This document shows positions 53,288-61,846 of a stretch of 64,000 nt of DNA, one piece after another. Both the position numbers and the translations under genes were made by a program. The stretch is from Paraburkholderia dilworthii (lineage in GTDB: Bacteria > Pseudomonadota > Gammaproteobacteria > Burkholderiales > Burkholderiaceae), in the NCBI RefSeq assembly GCF_000472525.1, contig NZ_AWZT01000024.1, positions 1 through 64,000 of the forward strand, in the 5' to 3' direction. Under the pieces are notes generated by a model that did not search any database, was not told the origin of the DNA, and saw nothing but the letters and a program-made list of their open reading frames with translations. Positions within the stretch are counted from its first letter, which is position 1. Each line of letters begins with the position of its first letter.

Positions 53288-54247
53288 TCAAGCCGGCAGG
53301 CCCAAGCCCCGCGGCAGCGGAAACGCGATGTTTTCTTCGATGCCCTCGAGCGCGCGCACATTGCGCACGCCCAGTTCGCGCAAGCGGGCGATCACAGCCT
53401 GCGCCAGCACCTCCGGAGCCGACGCGCCGGCAGTCACGCCGATCCGGCGCTTGCCCTTGACCCATGACGGATCGATCTGGTCCGGCGAGTCCACCATATA
53501 CGAAGGCACGCCAAGTTTTTCCGCCAACTCGCGCAACCGGTTGGAGTTCGAACTGTTCGGGCTGCCGACCACGATCACCACGTCGCACTGCGGCGCCATG
53601 AACTTCACGGCGTCCTGGCGGTTTTGCGTGGCGTAACAGATGTCCTGCTTCTTCGGCTCGCGGATAGACGGATATTTGGCCTTCAAAGCGCCGATGATTT
53701 CCGCCGCGTCGTCGACCGACAGCGTGGTCTGCGTGACGAACGCGATCCGCTCCGGGTCGGCCAGTTGCAGCGCCTGCACGTCTTCGATGTCTTCGACGAG
53801 GTGCATGCCCTCGCCCGCCTGGCCCATCGTACCTTCCACTTCCGGATGGCCCTTGTGACCGATCATCACGATGTCGAAGCCGTCCTGGCGCATCTTCGCG
53901 ACCTCGATGTGCACCTTGGTCACGAGCGGACACGTGGCGTCGTAGACGCGCAGCCCGCGCGACTCCGCCTCGCTGCGCACCGCTTTCGAGACACCGTGCG
54001 CGCTAAAGATGACCGTGTTGCCGGCGGGCACCTCTTCCAGCCGCTCGATGAAAATCGCGCCTTTCTTGCGCAGATCTTCAACGACGTAGACGTTATGGAC
54101 GATTTCGTGGCGCACGTAGATCGGCGAACCGTGCAGCTTGATGGCACGTTCCACGATCTCGATAGCCCGATCGACGCCGGCACAGAACCCGCGCGGCTGC
54201 GCCAGCAGGATCTCGGTTTCGGCAAGGGTCGTATCCGCGATGCTCAT
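53288..54247 (-). CDS. ispH: 4-hydroxy-3-methylbut-2-enyl diphosphate reductase
   Basis: A 319-aa 4Fe-4S enzyme, the last step of the MEP isoprenoid pathway, giving IPP and DMAPP. The cluster cysteines are in LAQPRGFCAGVDRAIEIVE (C22), DATCPLVTKVH, and KQDICYATQNRQDAV; the catalytic Glu region HKGHPEVEGTMGQ and SSNSNRLRELAEK are present. Length is normal. It lies 2 bp after the FKBP gene, the usual fkpB-ispH pair. Confidence 0.96.
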   Translation of the reverse strand: MSIADTTLAETEILLAQPRGFCAGVDRAIEIVERAIKLHGSPIYVRHEIVHNVYVVEDLRKKGAIFIERLEEVPAGNTVIFSAHGVSKAVRSEAESRGLRVYDATCPLVTKVHIEVAKMRQDGFDIVMIGHKGHPEVEGTMGQAGEGMHLVEDIEDVQALQLADPERIAFVTQTTLSVDDAAEIIGALKAKYPSIREPKKQDICYATQNRQDAVKFMAPQCDVVIVVGSPNSSNSNRLRELAEKLGVPSYMVDSPDQIDPSWVKGKRRIGVTAGASAPEVLAQAVIARLRELGVRNVRALEGIEENIAFPLPRGLGLPA

Positions 54248-54249
54248 GT

Positions 54250-54705
54250 TTACAGAATCCCGATGATTTTCACTTCGAACGCCAGCGCCTGGCCGGCAAG
54301 CGGGTGGTTGAAATCGAACAGGGCCGACGTTTCGTTGACTTCTTTCAGAACGCCGGCGTAGCGGCCGCCACCCGGCGCGTTGAATTCGACCAGGTCGCCT
54401 GGCGAAAAATCCTCGCCGATCATGCTGTTTTCCCGCAGCGTGGCCAGAGACACGCGCTGGATCAACTCCGGATTGCGCGGCCCGAACGCGACGCCGGGGG
54501 CTAGCTGAAAGGTCGAGTGGTGGCCGACCTTCAAACCCATCAGAATGTCTTCCAGCGGCGGCGCGAGCTGGCCCGCGCCGAGCAGCAGCGTGGCGGGCTT
54601 GTCGTTAAACGTATTGATGACTTCGGCGCCATCGGCAAGGGAAAGCCGGTAGTGAAGCGTCACGTGTGAACCGGACTTCACTTCGGAAATGTCGATGATG
54701 CTCAT
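54250..54705 (-). CDS. fkpB: FKBP-type peptidyl-prolyl isomerase (SlpA/FkpB-type)
   Basis: A 151-aa short FKBP. VTLHYRLSLADGAEVINTFNDKPATLLLGAGQLAPPLEDILMGLKVG is typical. The insert-in-flap domain of the SlyD/SlpA type follows (FGPRNPELIQRVSL, then VEFNAPGGGRYAGVLKEVNETSALFDFNHPLAGQALAFEVKI). No His-rich tail is present. It couples with ispH, as in E. coli. I chose the ATG at 54705. It is divergent from radC. Confidence 0.92.
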   Translation of the reverse strand: MSIIDISEVKSGSHVTLHYRLSLADGAEVINTFNDKPATLLLGAGQLAPPLEDILMGLKVGHHSTFQLAPGVAFGPRNPELIQRVSLATLRENSMIGEDFSPGDLVEFNAPGGGRYAGVLKEVNETSALFDFNHPLAGQALAFEVKIIGIL

Positions 54706-54881
54706 GCAATGCTCGCTCAGTCGAAGCGCGCTCTCACGCGTGCGCCGCAGCGCAGCCGACGCGTGTGGCAAACCGTCGGCGTGCCGTGCGCAAAGCGTCT
54801 ATTGTAAGCCACATGGCGGGCCTCGGCTTGCGTCCATCGCGCGCACGGGCCCGGAACCCCAAGCGGAGGAATTGTCTGTAT

Positions 54882-55646
54882 ATGTCTGATTATGCGTCCA
54901 CAATCGACCAACCAACGTTGGATATCGCTCGTTCGCCGCCGCCTGCCCCTCCTTCCGCGACGGCCCGATTGCGCCGAAGGCGTAAATGGCCCAAATCCGA
55001 TATGCCGCGCGAGCGGCTGATCGACCTGGGCCCCGGCGTGCTGTCGGACACCGAGATGATCGTGCTCGTGCTGGGCTCCGGCCTGCCAGGTCATGATGTG
55101 TTCAGTGTGGCGCGCGAGCTGCTCGACCGCTTCGGCTCGCTGCGGGCAATGCTCGACGCCACCTACACGGATTTCGACGGACTGCGGGGCATGGGGCCCG
55201 CAAAGAAAGCGCAACTGCTCGCGATCATGGAAATGGCACGCCGCGCGCTTGTCGACAAAATGCGCCGCCGCTCGCTGATGAATTCACCGGAAGCCGTCGA
55301 AAACTACCTGCGCCTCCTGATCGGCGGACGTCCGCAGGAGGTGTTCGTGTCGCTGTTTCTGGACGCGCGGCACCGGCTGATCCGCAGCGAGGAAAGCGCG
55401 CGGGGCACGCTCACGCGCATGGCGGTGTATCCGCGCGAAATCGTGCGGCGCGCGCTGACGCTCAATGCGGCAAGCCTGATCGTCGCCCATAACCATCCGT
55501 CGGGCGCCGTGCGGCCGAGCGCGAGCGACTGCAGCCTGACGCGCACACTGCGCGAAGCACTGGCGTTAATCGACGTTCAACTCGTCGATCATCTGGTAAT
55601 CGGCTCGGACAGCGTATACTCGTTCGCCCGCGACGGCTGGCCATGA
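54882..55646 (+). CDS. radC: RadC-family JAB domain protein
   Basis: A 254-aa protein with an N-terminal UPF0758/helix-hairpin-helix domain (MPRERLIDLGPGVLSDTEMIVLVLGSGLPG, then GLRGMGPAKKAQLLAIMEMARR) and a C-terminal MPN/JAB metalloprotease-like domain with AHNHPSGAVRPSASD (H-x-H...S...D metal motif). Despite its name it is not proven to repair DNA. The ATG at 54882 has GGAGGA 11 nt upstream; a shorter start near residue 40 is also possible. Confidence 0.92.
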   Translation: MSDYASTIDQPTLDIARSPPPAPPSATARLRRRRKWPKSDMPRERLIDLGPGVLSDTEMIVLVLGSGLPGHDVFSVARELLDRFGSLRAMLDATYTDFDGLRGMGPAKKAQLLAIMEMARRALVDKMRRRSLMNSPEAVENYLRLLIGGRPQEVFVSLFLDARHRLIRSEESARGTLTRMAVYPREIVRRALTLNAASLIVAHNHPSGAVRPSASDCSLTRTLREALALIDVQLVDHLVIGSDSVYSFARDGWP

Positions 55647-55758
55647 CGCCGATCGGCCGCGCCAATGCGCCTGCGCAGCGGGCCTTGGCACGGCACGAAA
55701 AAAGCATGAACGACGAAGGAAAACGCGCTGCGCCGTGTCGTGCCACCGCAAATAAGGT

Positions 55759-55788
55759 TTGATTTTGCGGCTTTTTTTCTGCTAGAAT
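55759..55788 (+). promoter_or_regulatory. Promoter of rpmB-rpmG
   Basis: TTGATT (55759-55764), 18-nt spacer and TAGAAT (55783-55788), 141 bp before rpmB. The leader contains a partly paired repeat TTCCG...CGGAA (55817-55843). Confidence 0.6.
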
Positions 55789-55928
55789 TCCGGTTTGCCT
55801 ATTTCCAACCCCCTGTTCCGAAGCCACCAAGGCGTTCCGGAAAGGATACGTGCCTGATTTCAGCGCGACTCTTTTCGGGAAACTTTCACGGCGTTCGAAC
55901 TCAGAATTAGCGTATTAGGAGTGCTCTC

Positions 55929-56162
55929 ATGGCACGCGTATGCCAAGTAACTGGGAAAGCGCCGATGAGCGGCAACAACGTTTCCCACGCGAATAACAAA
56001 ACCAAGCGCCGGTTCCTGCCGAACCTGCAAAACCGCCGTATTTGGGTGGAAAGCGAAAACCGTTGGGTGCGTCTGCGTATTTCGAACGCCGGCCTGCGCC
56101 TGATCGACAAGAACGGTATCGACGCTGTGCTCGCAAACTTGCGCGCACGCGGTGAAGCCTAA
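55929..56162 (+). CDS. rpmB: 50S ribosomal protein L28
   Basis: A 77-aa basic protein. MARVCQVTGKAPMSGNNVSHANNKTKRRF and PNLQNRRIWVESENRWVRLRISNAGLR are the L28 signature. The first Cys of the zinc-type ribbon remains, but the full C-x-x-C set is absent. GGAG lies 8 nt upstream. rpmG follows after 10 bp. Confidence 0.98.
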   Translation: MARVCQVTGKAPMSGNNVSHANNKTKRRFLPNLQNRRIWVESENRWVRLRISNAGLRLIDKNGIDAVLANLRARGEA

Positions 56163-56172
56163 GGAGTAAATC

Positions 56173-56340
56173 ATGGCGAAAGGCGCACGCGACAAGATCA
56201 AGCTGGAATCGACCGCAGGCACGGGTCACTTCTACACGACGACGAAGAACAAACGCAACATGCCGGAAAAGATGCTGATCAAGAAGTTTGATCCGGTCGT
56301 CCGTAAGCACGTTGACTACAAGGAAACCAAGATCAAATAA
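56173..56340 (+). CDS. rpmG: 50S ribosomal protein L33
   Basis: A 55-aa basic protein, too short for default ORF limits. It begins MAKGARDKIKLESTAGTG and contains FYTTTKNKRNMPEKMLIKKFDP, ending KHVDYKETKIK. It is the zinc-free (C-) form, as no Cys is present. AAGGAG lies just before the ATG. It ends the rpmB-rpmG operon. Confidence 0.98.
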   Translation: MAKGARDKIKLESTAGTGHFYTTTKNKRNMPEKMLIKKFDPVVRKHVDYKETKIK

Positions 56341-56377
56341 GTCTTGGCTCCTGCCGCCTGACGACGGCAAGACATAC

Positions 56378-56409
56378 AAAAAGCCTCGCATTCGTGCGAG
56401 GCTTTTTTT
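56378..56409 (+). terminator. Intrinsic terminator after rpmG
   Basis: AAGCCTCGCA, TTCG loop and TGCGAGGCTT, then a T7 tract. Confidence 0.92.
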
Positions 56410-56577
56410 GTTTCTGGCTTATCAAAACAGCCCACTCCTGATCGCCATTTTGCGCGATAGCAGTCCTATATCGTTCAGCCAACTTTCCGTCGACCGTCGC
56501 GGCGCGTATCCTTTCTCGTTTTGGCAGCGCGTGAATGGCACGCTGTCACAGCAAAACGAAAGACGGAGATGCAAGCG

Positions 56578-58176
56578 ATGGAATTCGATGTGGCAATTGT
56601 CGGTAGCGGCCTGGCGGGACTGAGCGTCGCGCTCAATCTCGCGCAGACGCGGCGGGTTGCGGTGATCGCCAAGCGGTCGATGACCGAAGGTGCAAGCGAT
56701 TGGGCGCAAGGCGGCATCGCTGCGGTGCTCGATTCCGCGGACAGCATCGAAAATCATGTGCGGGACACGCTGATTGCGGGCGGCGGCCTCTGCGACGAAG
56801 CCGCGACGCGCTTCATCGTCGAGCACGGGCGCGCGGCGATCGAATGGCTGATCGAACAGGGCGTGCCATTCACTAAGGACGACGCAGCGGAACTCGGCTT
56901 CCATCTGACTCGAGAAGGCGGCCATAGTCATCGGCGGATAATTCATGCGGCGGATGCGACGGGCCACGCGGTGGTCGCAACGCTGAGCGAGCGTGTGCGC
57001 CAGCATCCGAACATCACGTTGCTCGAAGATCACTGCGCAATCGACCTGATCACGTCCGACCGGCTGGGACTGCCCGGCCGCCGTTGTCATGGCCTGTATG
57101 CGCTCGATGTGCAAAGCGGACGCACCGTCACAATCGAAGCGCCGCACACAGTGCTCGCCACCGGCGGCGCCGGCAAGGTCTATCTGTACACCACCAATCC
57201 CGATACCGCGACGGGCGACGGCATCGCAATAGCTTGGCGCGCAGGCTGCCGCGTGTCGAACATGGAGTTCATCCAGTTCCACCCCACCTGCCTGTTCCAC
57301 CCGTACGCCAAGTCGTTTCTGATCTCGGAGGCCGTGCGCGGCGAAGGTGGCGTTCTGAAACTGCCGGACGGCACGCGTTTCATGCCGAATCACGATGAAC
57401 GCGCCGAACTGGCGCCGCGCGACATCGTCGCGCGGGCGATCGACTTCGAGATCAAGAAGCGCGGCATCGATTGCGTATATCTGGACATCAGCCATCAACC
57501 GGCCGATTTCCTCCGCGAGCATTTTCCGACGATCATGGCCCGTTGCCTCGAATTCGGCATCGACATCACGAAGGAAGCCATTCCCGTGGTGCCGGCGGCG
57601 CACTATACGTGCGGCGGCGTGGTGACCGACCTGGCGGGCCGGACCGACCTCGCGGGGCTTTATGCAGTCGGCGAAACGTCTTGCACCGGATTGCATGGCG
57701 CAAACCGTCTCGCCAGCAATTCGCTGCTGGAATGTCTAGTGATTGGCCGTTCGGCAGCATGCGCGATCGAGGAAGAAGGCTTTAGTGCAGCGGTCCACGC
57801 ACCCCTGCCCGATTGGGACGAAAGCCGCGTTTCGGACCCCGACGAAGAAGTGGTCGTCGCGCACAACTGGGACGAGCTTCGCCGGCTCATGTGGAACTAC
57901 GTCGGCATTGTGCGCACGGACAAGCGGCTCGCGCGCGCCAAACACCGGCTCGCGCTACTGCGTGACGAGATTCACGAGTACTACGCGAACTTCAAGGTAA
58001 GCCGCGACTTGCTCGAGTTGCGTAATCTGGTTGACGTGGCGTCGTTGATCGTCGAGGGCGCGCGCTCCAGGCGCGAAAGCCGCGGCCTGCACTTCAGCCG
58101 CGACTGGCCGGCAACGCTGCCTAAAGCGCTGCCAACCGTGCTTTCGCCCGAGCATGTGCGCAACCGCAACGTGTGA
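56578..58176 (+). CDS. nadB: L-aspartate oxidase
   Basis: A 532-aa FAD enzyme that oxidises aspartate to iminoaspartate, the first step of NAD synthesis. FAD motif FDVAIVGSGLAGLSVALNLAQ at the start, GGIAAVLDSADSIENHVRDTLIAGGGLCDE, GEGGHSHRRIIHA-like substrate region, and TSCTGLHGANRLASNSLLECLVIG. The ATG at 56578 has GGAG 9 nt upstream; the ATG at 56569 overlaps that site. It is convergent with nadC, so the three genes of the pathway sit together, but on two strands. Confidence 0.96.
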   Translation: MEFDVAIVGSGLAGLSVALNLAQTRRVAVIAKRSMTEGASDWAQGGIAAVLDSADSIENHVRDTLIAGGGLCDEAATRFIVEHGRAAIEWLIEQGVPFTKDDAAELGFHLTREGGHSHRRIIHAADATGHAVVATLSERVRQHPNITLLEDHCAIDLITSDRLGLPGRRCHGLYALDVQSGRTVTIEAPHTVLATGGAGKVYLYTTNPDTATGDGIAIAWRAGCRVSNMEFIQFHPTCLFHPYAKSFLISEAVRGEGGVLKLPDGTRFMPNHDERAELAPRDIVARAIDFEIKKRGIDCVYLDISHQPADFLREHFPTIMARCLEFGIDITKEAIPVVPAAHYTCGGVVTDLAGRTDLAGLYAVGETSCTGLHGANRLASNSLLECLVIGRSAACAIEEEGFSAAVHAPLPDWDESRVSDPDEEVVVAHNWDELRRLMWNYVGIVRTDKRLARAKHRLALLRDEIHEYYANFKVSRDLLELRNLVDVASLIVEGARSRRESRGLHFSRDWPATLPKALPTVLSPEHVRNRNV

Positions 58177-58251
58177 TGTGAATCGGAACGCCATCGCCGG
58201 CTGGCAAGCCTGCGATGGCGTTTCATAAAAGGCAATCGCTCGAAACTTGCG

Positions 58252-59181
58252 TCAGACGATTCGCAACGAGTAGTCAGTCGCCCGCACGTCTTTCGTCAGG
58301 GCGCCGATCGATACCCGGTCGACGCCTGTTTCCGCGATAGTCCGCACCGTTTCGAAGTTCACTCCGCCCGACACTTCGAGCACGGCGCGCCCGGCTGTGA
58401 TGCGCACTGCCTCACGCATTGCATCGAACGAAAAATTGTCCAGCAGGATGGATCGCGCACGATGCGCCAATGCGGTTTCCAACTGCTTGAGCGTTTCGAC
58501 CTCGATCTGGATAGAGACACCTGCGTTGAGCGCAAGCGCCGCACCCATCGCCGCGCCGACCCCACCAGCGGCAGCAATGTGGTTTTCCTTGATCAGAATG
58601 CCGTCGTACAAAGCGAGGCGTTGATTCGCTCCGCCGCCCACGCGCACCGCGTATTTCTGCGCGAGCCGCAAGCCAGGCAGGGTCTTGCGCGTATCCAGGA
58701 CGCGCGTGCGCGTATGGGCGATCGCGTCGACATACCGGCGCGTTGCGCTCGCCACGCCTGATAGAAGCTGTAGAAAGTTGAGCGCGTTGCGTTCGGCGGT
58801 GAGCAGCGCACGGACCGGTCCGCGCAGTTCGCACACCGGCGTGTCCGCAGCCATGCGATCGCCCTCACCGTAGAGCCACTGCGCCTCGATCCGCGAGTCC
58901 ACTTGCTGCATTACTGCGTTGAACCACGGCACGCCGCACAACACCGCGTCCTCCCGGACGATGACGCGTGCGTTGCGCACTTCATCGGCAGGGACGAGAC
59001 GGCCGGTTTGGTCGCCCGCGCCGATGTCTTCCGCAAGCGCGTCGGCTACGTTGCGTGCGAGCGCTGCGTCGAAGGCCGCGCCGTACTGCGTATGGATCTC
59101 CGCGAAAAGCGGCGACGCCGCTCCCGCCTGGCTGTATGAAACCAAGCGGGGCTCTGCCGAACTCTGCACCGCGGCGTTCAT
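58252..59181 (-). CDS. nadC: Nicotinate-nucleotide diphosphorylase (carboxylating)
   Basis: A 309-aa enzyme that joins quinolinate and PRPP to nicotinate mononucleotide, releasing CO2. DTRKTLPGLRLAQKYAVRVGGGANQRLALYDGILIKENHI is the signature, and DNFSFDAMREAV and LEVSGGVNFETVRTIAETGVDRVSIGALTKD follow. The ATG overlaps the nadA stop by one base (TGATG), so translation is coupled. It ends 75 bp from the convergent nadB. Confidence 0.96.
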   Translation of the reverse strand: MNAAVQSSAEPRLVSYSQAGAASPLFAEIHTQYGAAFDAALARNVADALAEDIGAGDQTGRLVPADEVRNARVIVREDAVLCGVPWFNAVMQQVDSRIEAQWLYGEGDRMAADTPVCELRGPVRALLTAERNALNFLQLLSGVASATRRYVDAIAHTRTRVLDTRKTLPGLRLAQKYAVRVGGGANQRLALYDGILIKENHIAAAGGVGAAMGAALALNAGVSIQIEVETLKQLETALAHRARSILLDNFSFDAMREAVRITAGRAVLEVSGGVNFETVRTIAETGVDRVSIGALTKDVRATDYSLRIV

Positions 59182-60320
59182 CAGGCGGCTCCCACGTTGG
59201 CATACAACTGCGCGTCGCGCGTCAGATCGCCGCTTGCCTGCACGCGCTTCTTGTGACGCGCCGCAAAGTCGAGCATGCGATCGATCGGTACTCGTGCCCG
59301 CTCACCAATAGCACGTTCGACGAAAATCTCGTTGTGGCCGCGCTCCAGGACATCGGCGAGATTCGCGAGGCCGTTCATGGCCATCCACGGGCAGTGCGCG
59401 CAGCTCTTGCATGTCGCGCTGTTGCCGGCTGTAGGCGCGGCAATCAACGTCTTGCCGGGCGCGGCGAGTTGCATCTTGTGCAGGATGCCGAGGTCCGTCG
59501 CCACGATGAAGTGCGTCGCGTCCAATTTCTGCGCAGCATCGATCAACTGAGTGGTGGAACCCACGACATCCGCTTGCGCAACCACGTTGGCCGGAGATTC
59601 CGGATGCACCAGCACCTTCGCGCCCGGATACTCGGCGCGCAGCAAATCGAGCTCAATTCCTTTGAATTCGTCGTGCACGAGACACGAGCCCTGCCACATC
59701 AGCATGTCAGCGCCGGTCTTGGTCTGGATGTAACCGCCGAGGTGCCGATCCGGTGCCCAAATGAGCTTTTCGCCGTGCGCGTGCAGGTCGGCTACGATCT
59801 CAAGTCCAATCGACGAGGTCACCATCCAGTCCGCGCGGGCCTTCACCGCCGCGCTTGTATTCGCATAGACGACCACCGTGCGATCCGGGTGAGCGTCGCA
59901 GAAAGCCGAGAATTCATCGACGGGGCAGCCGAGATCCAGCGAACATGTCGCGTCGAGATCCGGCATCAGAATGCGCTTGTCCGAGCTCAAAATTTTAGCC
60001 GTCTCGCCCATGAAACGCACGCCGGCCACCACCAGGGTTTGGGCTTCGTGGTCGCGTCCAAAGCGGGCCATTTCGAGCGAATCGGCCACGCAGCCACCGG
60101 TTTCGTCGGCAAGCTCCTGCAGTTCGGCATCGACATAGTAGTGGGCGACGAGCACGGCCTTCTCGCGCTTGAGCAATGCGCGAATGCGCTCTTTCAGCGC
60201 CACTTTTTCCTGCGCCGACGGCATGTCGGGCACCTTCGCCCACGCCTGTCCGATCCCGCACGATGTGCCTTGCGCCTGCGGCCGGTCGTATTCGACGGTC
60301 CTGATCGCCTGCTGATCCAT
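59181..60320 (-). CDS. nadA: Quinolinate synthase
   Basis: A 379-aa 4Fe-4S enzyme that condenses iminoaspartate with dihydroxyacetone phosphate to quinolinate. AHYYVDAELQELADETGGCVADSLEMARFG is the N-terminal motif. YANTSAAVKARADWMVTSS, VHPESPANVVAQADVVGSTTQL and SATCKSCAHCPWMAMN with cluster cysteines follow. I chose the ATG at 60320, with AGAGGAG 4 nt upstream. Confidence 0.96.
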   Translation of the reverse strand: MDQQAIRTVEYDRPQAQGTSCGIGQAWAKVPDMPSAQEKVALKERIRALLKREKAVLVAHYYVDAELQELADETGGCVADSLEMARFGRDHEAQTLVVAGVRFMGETAKILSSDKRILMPDLDATCSLDLGCPVDEFSAFCDAHPDRTVVVYANTSAAVKARADWMVTSSIGLEIVADLHAHGEKLIWAPDRHLGGYIQTKTGADMLMWQGSCLVHDEFKGIELDLLRAEYPGAKVLVHPESPANVVAQADVVGSTTQLIDAAQKLDATHFIVATDLGILHKMQLAAPGKTLIAAPTAGNSATCKSCAHCPWMAMNGLANLADVLERGHNEIFVERAIGERARVPIDRMLDFAARHKKRVQASGDLTRDAQLYANVGAA

Positions 60321-60390
60321 GATCTCCTCTGCCCTCGCTCTGCCGCCGTAGACTGCGAAACGCCTCATGCCAATTCCACGGCCCAAAAAG

Positions 60391-60416
60391 CAAAACCCCG
60401 CCAACGCGGGGTTTTG
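60391..60416. terminator. Intrinsic terminator between the desaturase gene and nadA
   Basis: CAAAACCCCGC and GCGGGGTTTTG pair across a 4-nt loop. It ends the desaturase message on the minus strand, 32 bp past its stop, upstream of nadA. Confidence 0.85.
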
Positions 60417-60447
60417 TGACGTAACGAAATTTTAATGGATTTCGTGG

Positions 60448-61644
60448 TCAAGCATAGCGGCGCAGTCGCATCGCGAATTCCTGCAGCGTTTTAATGCCGC
60501 TAGCTTCAGCGCGATGACACCAGTCCTGCAACTGAACGAGCAACTGATCACGGGACGCGTTCGAACGCTCCCACATTGCCGCAAGTTCGTTGCGCATGTC
60601 GATGTAGGTCTTCAGCTTCTGGCTGTTCGCAAAGATTTGCGGCAACAGACGCTTCTGCGGCTCGTCCAACCCGGCTTCTTCCTTATGGAACCAGCCGCGC
60701 GCGCTGCGCATGACCTGATATTTCTCACGCGCACCGACTTCCTTCAGATGCGCGAGTTCTTGGCGATACGCACGCTTGAGCGCCTTGCCGTAGCGCGCCA
60801 TCACTTCGTAGCGGTTGGCCAGCACGGCCTGCAACGTGTCCTCGTCGGGCACCAGTTTGCCCGTAGTCAGACGCGGAGTAGGCGCGATCTTCTTAACTTT
60901 CGCGAGGCGAAACGCCGACATGATGCGGATGTACATCCAACCGATGTCGAACTCGTACCACTTGTTCGACAGCTTCGCCGACGTCGCATACGTGTGGTGA
61001 TTGTTGTGCAACTCTTCTCCGCCGATGATGATGCCCCACGGGAAAATGTTCGTGCTGGCGTCCGACGAGTTGAAGTTGCGATAGCCCCAGAAGTGCGCGA
61101 GACCGTTGACCACGCCGGCCGCCCAGAACGGAATCCACACCATCTGCACAGCCCAGATAGTCAGGCCGACCACGCCGAACAGCGCGACGTTCAGCACCAT
61201 CATCAGGCTCACGCCCAGAATCGGGTACTTTGTGTAGACGTTGCGTTCCATCCAGTCATTCGGCGTGCCGTGACTGAACTTGCGCATCGTTTCTTCGTTT
61301 TTGGCTTCGGTGCGATACAGTTCCGCGCCTTCGAGCAGCACCTTCCAGATGCCGCGCGTTTGCGGGCTGTGCGGATCTTCTTCCGTCTCACACTTGGCGT
61401 GGTGCTTACGGTGGATGGCCGCCCATTGCCCAGTCAGCATGCCGGTGGTCATCCACAGCCAGAACCGGAAAAAATGACTGACGACAGGGTGCAACTCCAG
61501 CGCGCGGTGCGCCTGGCAGCGGTGCAGATAAACCGTCACGCCGATGATCGTGACGTGCGTCACGGCCAACGTGAACAGAACAAGTTGCCACCACGAGAAG
61601 CGCATCAGACCGTGGGCAAGGAAATCGAGCAAAGAATTCAACAA
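60448..61644 (-). CDS. Fatty-acid (acyl-CoA delta-9-type) desaturase, TTG start
   Basis: A 398-aa membrane di-iron enzyme that introduces double bonds into acyl chains. The three His boxes are visible: HRCQAHRA (41-48), HRKHH (78-82) and EELHNNHHTY (near residue 210). Four hydrophobic spans flank them. The C-terminal ~150 residues are helical and soluble. No ATG opens the frame upstream of the first helix. A TTG at 61644 has AGG 9 nt upstream, and a TAA stop lies just before, so TTG is the likely start; the first internal ATG would cut into the first helix. Unsaturation would help membrane fluidity in the cold. Confidence 0.9.
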   Translation of the reverse strand: MLNSLLDFLAHGLMRFSWWQLVLFTLAVTHVTIIGVTVYLHRCQAHRALELHPVVSHFFRFWLWMTTGMLTGQWAAIHRKHHAKCETEEDPHSPQTRGIWKVLLEGAELYRTEAKNEETMRKFSHGTPNDWMERNVYTKYPILGVSLMMVLNVALFGVVGLTIWAVQMVWIPFWAAGVVNGLAHFWGYRNFNSSDASTNIFPWGIIIGGEELHNNHHTYATSAKLSNKWYEFDIGWMYIRIMSAFRLAKVKKIAPTPRLTTGKLVPDEDTLQAVLANRYEVMARYGKALKRAYRQELAHLKEVGAREKYQVMRSARGWFHKEEAGLDEPQKRLLPQIFANSQKLKTYIDMRNELAAMWERSNASRDQLLVQLQDWCHRAEASGIKTLQEFAMRLRRYA

Positions 61645-61846
61645 GGCAATTTACCTGTGGAACGAGAGACACGAGACACCCGCGAACCGCGTGTGTCAAG
61701 AAAGTGAAAGCATACAGCGGGATTGGACGATATTCTACTGGAAGCGTTCCAAGTGTTTGTAACAAATAGGGATTTTTTGTGCGGTATCAACGCGCAGAGC
61801 CCCGCACCAAGCCATTTTAGACTCGCCGCAGGCTTGCGAGTGCCCG

